Assembly: GCA_002403895.1 (NCBI GenBank)
Contig: DHIQ01000096.1
Location: 546 to 26,894 of the forward strand
Length of the DNA: 26,349 bases
Source: Candidatus Neomicrothrix sp. UBA4742
Lineage (GTDB): Bacteria; Actinomycetota; Acidimicrobiia; Acidimicrobiales; Acidimicrobilacustridaceae
Reading direction: 5' to 3'
The notes under the pieces are model-generated. The model was not told the DNA's origin. It searched no databases and saw only the letters and a program-made list of their open reading frames with translations. This document shows, piece by piece, positions 1-6,658 of the stretch (position 1 is the stretch's first letter; the number at the start of each line of letters is the position of its first letter). Made by a program: the position numbers and the translations under genes.

Positions 1-549
1 GACTTCGACCGCGAGAAGCTCCAGGAGCGCCTGGCCAAGCTGTCGGGCGGCGTGGCCGTCCTGAAGGTCGGTGCCGCCACCGAGGTGGAGCTCAAGGAAA
101 AGAAGCACCGCATCGAGGACGCGGTGAGCACCACCAAGGCCGCTATCGAAGAGGGTGTCGTGGCTGGTGGTGGCACCACGCTGCTACGGGCTCAGGCCAA
201 GGTGCTCGATGTGGCCAAGGACCTCTCGCCTGATGAGGCGGTGGGCGCCCGCATCGTCGCCCACTCCTTGGAGGAGCCGCTGAAGCAGATCGCCACCAAC
301 GCCGGCATGGAAGGTGGCGTCGTGGTGGAGCGGGTGCGCAACCTCGAAGGGGCCGAGGGCCTCAACGCCGAAACCGGCGAGTACGAGGACCTGGTCAAGG
401 CCGGCATCATCGATGCCGCCAAGGTGACCCGCTCAGCGCTACAGAACGCGGCGTCGATCGCCGCATTGTTCCTCACCACCGAGGCCGTGATTGCCGACAA
501 GCCCGAAGCGGCCGGCGGCGGCATGCCCGGTGGCATGGACGACTACTGA
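1..549 (+). CDS. groEL: Chaperonin GroEL, C-terminal part (5' end outside window)
   Basis: This is the 60-kDa chaperonin that folds proteins in the cytoplasm inside a double heptameric ring with GroES. The frame is open from base 1 and gives the last 182 residues, covering the returning intermediate and equatorial domains. Seen directly: the [18 protein letters not shown] segment, the VEDA-like stretch read here as [13 protein letters not shown], the EEGVVAGGG nucleotide-pocket loop, [11 protein letters not shown], and a Gly/Met-rich tail ending [10 protein letters not shown]. Such a GGM tail is typical of canonical GroEL; the His-rich tail of some actinobacterial GroEL1 paralogues is absent. 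A strong terminator follows the stop codon directly, so this gene ends its transcription unit. Only the missing N-terminal two-thirds limits the call. Confidence 0.98.
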   Translation, partial: DFDREKLQERLAKLSGGVAVLKVGAATEVELKEKKHRIEDAVSTTKAAIEEGVVAGGGTTLLRAQAKVLDVAKDLSPDEAVGARIVAHSLEEPLKQIATNAGMEGGVVVERVRNLEGAEGLNAETGEYEDLVKAGIIDAAKVTRSALQNAASIAALFLTTEAVIADKPEAAGGGMPGGMDDY

Positions 550-563
550 TCGTCTGACGTCCC

Positions 564-608
564 GAAGAGGAGGGGGTGCCCACCCGGCACCCCCTCCTCT
601 TCAGTTTT
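564..608 (+). terminator. Intrinsic terminator of groEL
   Basis: A perfect 17-bp inverted repeat (564-580 with 586-602) with a five-base loop is followed by a short T tract at 605-608. It begins 14 bases after the groEL stop. The stem is very GC-rich on the loop side. The T tract is only four bases long, but the perfect stem makes termination very likely. Confidence 0.93.
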
Positions 609-625
609 CGCCTCCGGCACACGGG

Positions 626-631
626 TAGCCT
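626..631 (+). promoter_or_regulatory. -10 element TAGCCT for leaderless fdhD
   Basis: TAGCCT ends six bases before the GTG at 638, the spacing expected if transcription starts at the first base of the start codon. No Shine-Dalgarno sequence precedes that GTG. The element lies only 18 bases after the groEL terminator T tract. No convincing -35 hexamer is visible. Confidence 0.6.
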
Positions 632-637
632 CACGAT

Positions 638-1441
638 GTGCCTCGCGGTCGCACGGAGAACGTGCTCACCACCACCTACGACGACGGCGCGCTGACCCGC
701 TCACCCGACGAGCTCATCGTCGAGGAGCCGCTCTCCATCCGGCTCGACGACGCGCTGGTGGCCACCACCATGCGTACACCGGGCCATGATTTCGAGCTGG
801 CCGCGGGCTTCTGCTTCACCGATGGGCTCCTGGCCGGCGCCCCCGTCCTCGCCTGTCGGTACTGCGGGACGGGCTCGGCGGTGGACACCGAGTTCAATGT
901 GGTGTCGGTCGAGACGGGGGGGCTGGCGCCGGTACCGACTCCACGGCTGACGACCACCACCTCGTCGTGTGGGTTGTGCGGCTCCACCACCCTCGACGAC
1001 CTCGCCGAGCGGCTCGCACCGATGCAGGCCACCACGCCCATCCCTCTCGAGGTGTTGGCCACCGTGCCCGAACGGATCCGGGGTGAGCAGGGCCTGTTCG
1101 ACGCCACCGGTGCGGTGCATGCCGCGGCCGCCTTCGACGGCCGCGGCACCCCATTGGTGGTGCGGGAAGACGTCGGGCGTCACAACGCGGTCGACAAAGT
1201 GGTGGGCCGCCTCCTACTCGATGACGGCCTGCCCGCCGACGGATTGGGGCTGTACGTGAGCGGCCGGGCCTCATTCGAGCTGGTGCAGAAGGCATGGGCC
1301 GCGGGGTTCTCTGCCCTGGTCGCGGTCAGTGCCCCGACGTCGCTGGCCGTCGCCACTGCCCGGCGGGCCAACCTCACACTGGCCGGCTTCGTGCGGGGCA
1401 ACCGGATGAACGTCTACGCCCCGGAGTGGATGGAGGGATGA
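638..1441 (+). CDS. fdhD: Formate dehydrogenase accessory sulfurtransferase FdhD
   Basis: FdhD passes sulfur from a cysteine desulfurase to the molybdenum of the bis-MGD cofactor, which is required for formate dehydrogenase activity. The 267-residue protein has the family hallmarks: an N-terminal EEPLSIRLDD strand region, RTPGHDFELAAGF near residues 46-58, the sulfur-carrying cysteine loop SSCGLCG (C111 and C114), and REDVGRHNAVDKV near 176-188. The length is normal for the family. GTG at 638 is chosen because a TAGCCT -10 box sits six bases upstream; GTG at 662 is the alternative. The stop overlaps the ATG of the next gene in an ATGA arrangement (1438-1441), so it is co-translated with its probable client enzyme. 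Confidence 0.95.
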   Translation: MPRGRTENVLTTTYDDGALTRSPDELIVEEPLSIRLDDALVATTMRTPGHDFELAAGFCFTDGLLAGAPVLACRYCGTGSAVDTEFNVVSVETGGLAPVPTPRLTTTTSSCGLCGSTTLDDLAERLAPMQATTPIPLEVLATVPERIRGEQGLFDATGAVHAAAAFDGRGTPLVVREDVGRHNAVDKVVGRLLLDDGLPADGLGLYVSGRASFELVQKAWAAGFSALVAVSAPTSLAVATARRANLTLAGFVRGNRMNVYAPEWMEG

Positions 1442-3663
1442 CCCGCCGTCTCCGCCCTGAGCTCTGGGCCAGCGCGGCACCGAACGGCATCGGTCAGCAG
1501 AAGCCCAACCATTACGGCGAGATGGCCAAGGTGGTGTGGGCTAACCGGGCACACCCGAAATACGCCCTCGACGTGCTGACCAAGGGCGTGTGCGACGGGT
1601 GCGCCTTGGGGGTGGCGGGGCTGCACGACTGGACCATCGGCGGCGTGCACCTGTGCACGACCCGGCTTCGCCTGCTGGAGGTGAACACCGCCGATGCCCT
1701 GGAGCCGGTGGTGCTGTCGGATGTCGAGTTGCTACGCAAGCGCACCGGGGCCCAGCTCCGGTCCATGGGCCGGCTCGGGCATCCCATGCGCCGCCGCCGC
1801 GGCGATTCGGGCTTCCGTCAGATCACGTGGGACGAGGCGCTCGCGGCGCTGAGCTCGGCCATCGCCAAGGCCGGTGGCGAGCGGACCGGGCTCTACCTGA
1901 CCAGCCGAGGAATCACCAACGAGGTCTATTACACGGCTGGGAAGGCGGCCCGGGCGTTGGGGATCGCCGGCGTCGATTCCGCCGCCCGGGTGTGCCACGC
2001 GCCGTCGACGCTCGGGCTCAAGCACACCGTCGGCGTGGCCGCCACCACCTGTTCACTGCGGGACGTGATCGAGAGTGACCTCATCGTCATCTGGGGGTCC
2101 AACCCGGCCAACAACCAGCCGGTGTTCATGAAGTACCTGTACCTGGCGCGCCAGCGGGGTTGTCGGGTGGTGGTGGTGAACCCCTACCTGGAGCCGGGTC
2201 TCGATCGGTACTGGGTGCCGTCCAATGCCGAGTCGGCCCTGTTCGGCACGAAGATGTGCGACCTCCACGTGCCGGTGCGACCGGGGGGCGACGTTGCCTT
2301 CGCCAGTGCGGCTCTCAAGCTGCTCATCGCCCGGGGGGCCGTCGACTCCGCCTTCATCGAGGACCACACCACCGGTTGGGCGGCATTGGTGGACGATCTC
2401 GCGGCCCGATCGCTCGACGACCTGCTGGATGAGGCCGGCCTCACCCGCGCCCAAGTCGAGGAGTTCGTGGACGAGTACGCGGCAGCGGGCGCGGCGATCT
2501 TGCTGTGGTCGATGGGTATCACCCATCACCGGGACTCCGTCGATGGAGTCCGGGCCATCGTGAACCTGGCCCTGGCCCGGGGCAATGTCGGCCGTGACGG
2601 TGCCGGCCTGATGCCGCTGCGGGGCCACTCGGGCGTGCAGGGTGGAGCGGAGATGGGGGCGTACGCCACCGCGTACCCGGGGGGTGTCGAGATCAACGAG
2701 CGCACCGCCCGCGAACTGGCCGACGTGTGGGGGTTCGACGTCCCGGATCGACCCGGGCTCACCGCGCCGGAGATGCTGGAGGCCGCCGGCCGAGGAGAGA
2801 TCGATGTCCTGTGGAGCTCGGGGGGCAACTTCCTCGACGTGCTGCCCGATCCGGAACGGATCGCCGCCGCGCTCGAGCGGGTGCCGCTGCGGGTGCATCA
2901 GGACATCGTCCTCAGCTCGCAGATGTTGGTGCCGGGCGACGACGTGATCCTGTTGCCGGTGGCCACCCGCTATGAGCAGGAGGGTGGCGGCACGGAGACG
3001 ACGACGGAGCGGCGCATCGTGTTCAGCCCCGAGATCCCTCGTCGGGTGGGTGAGGCACGCAGCGAATGGCGACTGTTCGCCGATGTGGCCATGCGGGTCC
3101 GACCGGACCTGGCATCGGCGTTCTCGTGGGTCGACAACCAGGCGTTGCGCGAGGAGATCGCTGACGTCGTGCCCCTCTATGCCGGCATCGAGACGTTGGC
3201 TCACACGGGCGACCAGGTGCAGTGGGGCGGGCGCCACCTGTGCGCCGGAGGAGTGTTCCCCACCGCCGACGGACGGGCCCGGTTCACCACCGTGACGCCA
3301 CCCGGCTCCGCGGTACCGGAGGGCCGCTTCACGGTGGCGACGCGGCGGGGCAAGCAGTTCAACTCGATGGTGTGGACGGCCATCGATCCGTTGACCGGCG
3401 CCGGACGCGACGCGGTCTACATCGACGCATCCGACGCCGCCGAGCTGGGCTTGGCCGACGGTGCCGGGGTGGTGCTGCGTTCGGATCACGGCGAGCTGGC
3501 TGGTCACCTCAAGGTGGTGCGGCTGTCTCGTCGCAGCCTGCAGGTCCATTGGCCGGAAGGCAACGTGTTGTTGCCCAGCGGGCCGGACCACCGTGAGCCC
3601 GGTTCTCAGGTCCCCGACTACAACGCCCTGGTCACGGTCCATGCCGACGAATCGGCGCCCTGA
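1438..3663 (+). CDS. Molybdopterin oxidoreductase, FdhF/YdeP-like formate dehydrogenase alpha subunit
   Basis: A 741-residue bis-MGD-dependent oxidoreductase of the formate dehydrogenase-alpha-like family. Near the N terminus are three cysteines, C52 and C55 (CDGCA) and C73 (HLC). The usual fourth Fe-S cysteine is not seen at family spacing, as in YdeP-type proteins. The key segment ARVCHAPST (C186, H187) aligns with the SeCys-His motif of E. coli FdhF, so Cys is the predicted Mo ligand. A TSNPA-like cofactor segment appears as WGSNPANNQP (219-228). The C terminus (about 640-735) resembles a molydopterin dinucleotide-binding domain. No Tat signal is visible, so it should be cytoplasmic. No beta or gamma subunit is adjacent, so the electron partner is unknown. 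Starting at 1438 overlaps the fdhD stop; longer frames upstream lie inside fdhD. Substrate (formate or another) is not proven by sequence. Confidence 0.9.
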   Translation: MTRRLRPELWASAAPNGIGQQKPNHYGEMAKVVWANRAHPKYALDVLTKGVCDGCALGVAGLHDWTIGGVHLCTTRLRLLEVNTADALEPVVLSDVELLRKRTGAQLRSMGRLGHPMRRRRGDSGFRQITWDEALAALSSAIAKAGGERTGLYLTSRGITNEVYYTAGKAARALGIAGVDSAARVCHAPSTLGLKHTVGVAATTCSLRDVIESDLIVIWGSNPANNQPVFMKYLYLARQRGCRVVVVNPYLEPGLDRYWVPSNAESALFGTKMCDLHVPVRPGGDVAFASAALKLLIARGAVDSAFIEDHTTGWAALVDDLAARSLDDLLDEAGLTRAQVEEFVDEYAAAGAAILLWSMGITHHRDSVDGVRAIVNLALARGNVGRDGAGLMPLRGHSGVQGGAEMGAYATAYPGGVEINERTARELADVWGFDVPDRPGLTAPEMLEAAGRGEIDVLWSSGGNFLDVLPDPERIAAALERVPLRVHQDIVLSSQMLVPGDDVILLPVATRYEQEGGGTETTTERRIVFSPEIPRRVGEARSEWRLFADVAMRVRPDLASAFSWVDNQALREEIADVVPLYAGIETLAHTGDQVQWGGRHLCAGGVFPTADGRARFTTVTPPGSAVPEGRFTVATRRGKQFNSMVWTAIDPLTGAGRDAVYIDASDAAELGLADGAGVVLRSDHGELAGHLKVVRLSRRSLQVHWPEGNVLLPSGPDHREPGSQVPDYNALVTVHADESAP

Positions 3664-3696
3664 CCAGCGACTCGCACCCCGATCCGGTCCGTACCT

Positions 3697-3740
3697 CGAG
3701 CCGGCGTAGGAAACGGCCGCCGGGGCGACCGTTCCCTACG
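3697..3740. repeat. Palindromic dispersed repeat, intergenic copy
   Basis: Bases 3697-3734 match 22460-22497 at 35 of 38 positions. In this copy the palindrome is nearly complete: 3705-3721 pairs with 3724-3740 at 15 of 17 positions around a two-base loop. It lies between the oxidoreductase stop and hemQ, has no T tract, and so looks more like a REP-type element than a terminator. Confidence 0.7.
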
Positions 3741-3803
3741 TCGATTGGCAGATTGTGGGGCTTGTTCGGGGGGGCGGACGGGGTGCGGGTGACAGCATCC
3801 CCG

Positions 3804-3809
3804 TACACT
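3804..3809 (+). promoter_or_regulatory. -10 element TACACT for leaderless hemQ
   Basis: TACACT ends exactly six bases before the GTG at 3816. There is no Shine-Dalgarno sequence in the gap. This geometry is what decides the hemQ start. No clear -35 hexamer is seen 16-19 bases upstream. Confidence 0.65.
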
Positions 3810-3815
3810 CGGGAC

Positions 3816-4505
3816 GTGACTGATCCTGTGACACCGAACGTCGGCTGGGGTGTCGTCCACCTGTTCTGCAAGGCGGGTCCGGCCGTCGACACCGAAGACA
3901 TCATCGCCGCGGTGAAGCGGGCTGAGAGCGACGGCGATCAGGTGGTCCCGGTGGCCATCCTGGGCCACAAGGCCGACCTGGCCTTCATGGCGCTGGGCGA
4001 CGATCTATGGCGCTTGCGCCGGCTGCAGGCCGACCTGGCCAACGCCGGGCTCGAGATCGTCGATTCCTACGTGTCGCTGACCGAACTGAGCGAGTACTCC
4101 CAGGGCGTGCCCGAGGCAATGCGCGAGGCCCGTCTCCACCCCCAGCTCCCGCCCGCCGACAAGCCCGCCTGGTGCTTCTACCCGATGTCCAAGCGGCGCA
4201 ACCCAGAGCAAAACTGGTTCACCACGCCCTACGACGAGCGCAAAGAGATGATGTACGAGCACGGGGCGTCGGGCCGTACGTTCGCCGGCCGGGTGCTGCA
4301 GGTCGTGACCGGATCGTCGGGCCTCGACGACTTCGAGTGGGGCGTGACCCTCTTCGCCCAGCACCCCGACGACCTGAAAGAGGTCGTGTACACCATGCGC
4401 TTCGACCGGGCCTCGGCCGAGTTCGCCGAGTTCGGCGCGTTCTACACCGGCATGGTGGCGCCGGTCGACGAGGTGCTGGCCCAGCTCGGGCTCACCGGTT
4501 CCTGA
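3816..4505 (+). CDS. hemQ: Coproheme decarboxylase ChdC (HemQ), chlorite dismutase family
   Basis: HemQ performs the last step of the coproporphyrin-dependent heme pathway, turning coproheme III into heme b by two oxidative decarboxylations. The 229-residue protein shows YPMSKRR (Y122, predicted radical tyrosine), EHGASGR with H149 as proximal heme ligand 27 residues later, and Q162 thirteen residues after that as distal glutamine. It also has SGLDDFEWGVTLFA and an EFAEFGAFYTG tail. Listeria-type enzymes have the same 27-residue Tyr-His spacing and distal Gln; Corynebacterium-type enzymes have 23 and use a distal His. NWF replaces the common NWY. GTG at 3816 is preferred over a TTG at 3753 because of the -10 box and because homologues begin near this point. 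Confidence 0.94.
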   Translation: MTDPVTPNVGWGVVHLFCKAGPAVDTEDIIAAVKRAESDGDQVVPVAILGHKADLAFMALGDDLWRLRRLQADLANAGLEIVDSYVSLTELSEYSQGVPEAMREARLHPQLPPADKPAWCFYPMSKRRNPEQNWFTTPYDERKEMMYEHGASGRTFAGRVLQVVTGSSGLDDFEWGVTLFAQHPDDLKEVVYTMRFDRASAEFAEFGAFYTGMVAPVDEVLAQLGLTGS

Positions 4506-4517
4506 GGGCTGGGCTCC

Positions 4518-5300
4518 ATGGGCGACCTCGTTGCGCTGCGCGACCGCCTGAACGAGCTCGACCGGGTGGTCGTCGCCTTCAGCGGCGGAGCCGACTCGGC
4601 GCTGCTGGCCTGGGTGGCCCACGACACGCTCGGCCCGGAGCGGGCGGCAGCGGTAACCGCGGTGTCGCCGTCGCTGGCCGGCTTCGAACACGACGACTGC
4701 GCGGCGCTGGCCCGTGAGTGGCAGCTGCGCTGGATCGAGGTGCACACCGACGAGATGGCCGACGCCGCCTACCGGCGCAATGACACCGATCGCTGCTTCC
4801 ATTGCAAGGACGCCCTGATGGACGCCGTGGTTCCGTTGGCTGAGGCCCGGGCCGCCACCGTGGTGCTGGGGGTCAATCTCGACGACCTCGGTGACCACCG
4901 GCCCGGTCAACGGGCGGCGGCGGAGCGCGGCGCGGTGTTCCCCCTCGTCGAGGCCGGCTTCACCAAGGACGACGTCCGGGCGCTGTCGCGCCGACTCGGC
5001 CTCCGCACCTGGGACAAGCCGGCCGCCGCCTGCCTGGCGTCGCGGGTCCCCTACGGAACGCAGGTCACGCTCAGCGTCTTGCGCGAGGTCGAAATGGCCG
5101 AGACCGCCCTGCGGGTCCTCGGGTTCGCGGAACTCCGGGTGCGCCACTACGGCGAGCTGGCCCGGCTCGAGGTGCCGGTGGCCGACCTCGACCGGGTACT
5201 GGCGTCGCGAGCCGAGGTGGTGGACGCGGTGCGGGCGGCCGGCTACCGCTACGTAACCCTCGACCTCGAGGGCCTCCGCTCCGGCAACCTCAACCACTGA
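4518..5300 (+). CDS. larE: LarE-like ATP-dependent sulfur transferase (PP-loop)
   Basis: LarE adenylates a carboxylate of the pyridine dinucleotide intermediate and donates sulfur during synthesis of the nickel-pincer cofactor. The 260-residue protein carries the PP-loop SGGADS (22-27), the RCFHCK motif (C93, C96), DDLGDHRPG (122-130) and KPAAACLASRVPYG with C172. C172 is at the position of the sacrificial cysteine of the Lactobacillus enzyme. The extra C93/C96 pair gives the three-cysteine set reported for homologues that hold a [4Fe-4S] cluster. No larB, larC or larA is in the window, so the cofactor pathway is unproven here; another tRNA- or cofactor-thiolation role is possible. It starts 12 bases after hemQ with only a weak GAGG upstream, so it probably shares the hemQ transcript. 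Confidence 0.88.
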   Translation: MGDLVALRDRLNELDRVVVAFSGGADSALLAWVAHDTLGPERAAAVTAVSPSLAGFEHDDCAALAREWQLRWIEVHTDEMADAAYRRNDTDRCFHCKDALMDAVVPLAEARAATVVLGVNLDDLGDHRPGQRAAAERGAVFPLVEAGFTKDDVRALSRRLGLRTWDKPAAACLASRVPYGTQVTLSVLREVEMAETALRVLGFAELRVRHYGELARLEVPVADLDRVLASRAEVVDAVRAAGYRYVTLDLEGLRSGNLNH

Positions 5301-5317
5301 GGATCGGTATGGAGGGG

Positions 5318-5617
5318 TCAGCCGGAGTCGGAGCTGACGCGGGTCCACATCGGGAAGCTGAGGTATTGGGCGCCGAGGTGCTCGACCACGCGGCCCTGGG
5401 CGCCGAGCTCGCGCAGATGCGGCCTGGCTTTCTCGAGACCCCCGACCATGGTGATGTAGTCGGCCACGCTTAATAGCAGCGGCCCGCTGCTGGCATCCGC
5501 GTCGCCCTCACGCAACACGGCGTCGACCTCGAGCACCGGTTTGCCGGGATTCGAGAGATCGACCGGCCAGCAGTGGTAGACGATCCCCTCGAACACCGAG
5601 AGCACGCGGATCTTCAC
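5318..5617 (-). CDS. Small conserved-looking hypothetical protein (99 aa)
   Basis: I do not recognise a family. From GTG at 5617 it encodes VKIRVLSVFEGIVYHCWPVDL followed by a mixed alpha/beta sequence ending FPMWTRVSSDSG, with no signal peptide or membrane segment. The open frame continues upstream, but GTG at 5617 is chosen because GACAAT lies exactly six bases before it, the same spacing as other genes here. Codon use resembles the neighbours. It is convergent with larE (17 bases between stops). The single Cys and the central acidic stretch offer no functional clue. Confidence 0.6.
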   Translation of the reverse strand: MKIRVLSVFEGIVYHCWPVDLSNPGKPVLEVDAVLREGDADASSGPLLLSVADYITMVGGLEKARPHLRELGAQGRVVEHLGAQYLSFPMWTRVSSDSG

Positions 5618-5623
5618 CCGGCC

Positions 5624-5629
5624 ATTGTC
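5624..5629 (-). promoter_or_regulatory. -10 element GACAAT for the 99-aa hypothetical
   Basis: On the reverse strand GACAAT ends six bases before GTG at 5617. It matches four of six bases of TATAAT and keeps the A at position 2 and T at position 6 shared by the leaderless promoters in this window. Upstream sequence offers no ribosome binding site. Confidence 0.45.
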
Positions 5630-5674
5630 GCGCCGCCCCTCACCAGTGCCGCGTGCCGGGGGCGCCCTTGAAGG

Positions 5675-5803
5675 CCCGACGACCAATTTGACGATCACGC
5701 GGCTGGGCGTGGGTTCGACCGGGGGCGGGCGGGGGTAGTTCCACACCGATTCCTGGCCCGGCCCGGGTTCGATGTGTTGCGGGGCACTCGTGTCGGCCAG
5801 CAT
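5675..5803 (-). pseudogene. DUF427-like N-terminal remnant
   Basis: The reverse-strand frame reads PGPGQESVWNYPRPPPVEP followed by SRVIVKLVVG. This resembles the conserved N terminus of DUF427 proteins, whose members begin PGPGQESVWDYPRPP and then run into a beta strand. The similarity stops abruptly near 5675 and no other frame continues the domain, so about 70-100 residues are missing. It overlaps the divergent gene starting at 5802 and has no promoter-like box or ribosome site. The frame stays open into the 99-residue hypothetical, so a genuine fused protein starting at 5803 or 5827 is the alternative. Confidence 0.42.
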
Positions 5804-6344
5804 GGGGGACGTGACCGAGAATGCCAACCCGCCCGACGGCGGACCATCGCCGGAGCCAGGCGACCCGGACGACCCCGACGATGCCGCCGCGCTGGCCCGC
5901 TACGCCGTGACGCTGGCCGACGGGATCGAGCAGGCATTGCCGGGCTGGGTGGAGCGGAGCGTGGAACGCCTGCTCCTCGCCTATCGGGGCACGGTCGAGC
6001 CCAACGAACTGGCGGCCGCGGTCCGAGCCGGGGTGGCCGCACGCGACGCGGTGGCCACCCGGGTGCGGCGGGTCCTGCTGTCCGACATCGATGCGCAGGC
6101 GGTGAGCCCTCTGGCCATTGTGCGTACGGCGGTGTCGTTCCCTACCGACGTGCTCCGCGCCGCCGGTGTGCCCCCGGTCGTGCGCGACGAGTTCGTCGAG
6201 CGTCAGTTCCCCGACGACGTCTACGACCTGTCGCCCGCGTCGTTCGCCGACGTCGATCCTGCCCTCCATGAACCGGGGTTGACCTGGGGAGCGGCCAAGG
6301 CCCACGTGCACCTGGCTCGCCGCCGTCGGGAAGGCCGTCGATGA
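5802..6344 (+). CDS. Conserved hypothetical protein (180 aa)
   Basis: No family is recognised. The protein has a disordered acidic N terminus rich in Pro, Asp and Gly (about residues 1-30), then a helical body containing RYAVTLADGIEQALPGWVERSVERL and a basic C-terminal tail ARRRREGRR. There is no signal peptide or membrane span. ATG at 5802 is chosen; ATG at 5772 would add ten unremarkable residues and GTG at 5811 is also possible. The last bases overlap the next gene by four (ATGA), which supports co-translation of the two and a shared role. Confidence 0.75.
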   Translation: MGDVTENANPPDGGPSPEPGDPDDPDDAAALARYAVTLADGIEQALPGWVERSVERLLLAYRGTVEPNELAAAVRAGVAARDAVATRVRRVLLSDIDAQAVSPLAIVRTAVSFPTDVLRAAGVPPVVRDEFVERQFPDDVYDLSPASFADVDPALHEPGLTWGAAKAHVHLARRRREGRR

Positions 6345-6658
6345 CCAGCATCGTCGCCTTCGTGCCCGACCTCATGGACCGCTCCAAGGTGGCCGCCGCG
6401 GCCGAGGGCCGCGTTCATTTTGTGGCCTCTCCCGTCGAGCTGGTCGTCGCCGCGGCTGATGCCGACCTGGTCGTCGTCGATCTGGGACGCCCGGCCGTGG
6501 TGGACGTGCTCGCCGCGGTGGTCGCCACCGGCTCGCGGGTGGTGGCCTTCGGCTCCCACGTCGACCGTGACACCCTCGCCGCGGCCCGCGAGGCCGGCTG
6601 CCACGAGGTGCTCGCCCGCTCGGCCTTCTTCTCCGACCTCACCACCATGTTGGCCTGA
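6341..6658 (+). CDS. Receiver-fold-like small protein (105 aa)
   Basis: The sequence alternates hydrophobic strands and Ala-rich helices in a flavodoxin-like pattern: an SIVAFVPDL strand, DLVVVDLGRP, SRVVAFGSHVD, then AAREAGCHEVLARSAFFSDL. This looks like a degenerate response-regulator receiver domain, with VVVDLGRP at the place of the phospho-acceptor Asp and GSHV near the Thr/Ser switch. The N-terminal acidic pair that binds Mg2+ is missing, so phosphorylation is doubtful. No output domain is present. It is coupled to the upstream gene through ATGA. Family-level similarity is my inference; the function is unknown. Confidence 0.72.
   Translation: MTSIVAFVPDLMDRSKVAAAAEGRVHFVASPVELVVAAADADLVVVDLGRPAVVDVLAAVVATGSRVVAFGSHVDRDTLAAAREAGCHEVLARSAFFSDLTTMLA

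Noticed and set aside
2053..3642. Long antisense open frame of about 529 codons opposite the molybdopterin oxidoreductase
   Set aside because: Product is His/Arg/Gly-rich without domains; it is the usual antisense shadow in high-GC coding DNA. The forward-strand protein is clearly real.
3705..3740. Hairpin as terminator of the molybdopterin oxidoreductase
   Set aside because: Stem is good, but no T tract follows on either strand, and the same sequence recurs inside a coding region.
4005..5348. Antisense open frame of about 447 codons opposite hemQ and larE
   Set aside because: Low-complexity Val/Gly/Arg/His composition and no motif; both forward genes have intact active sites.
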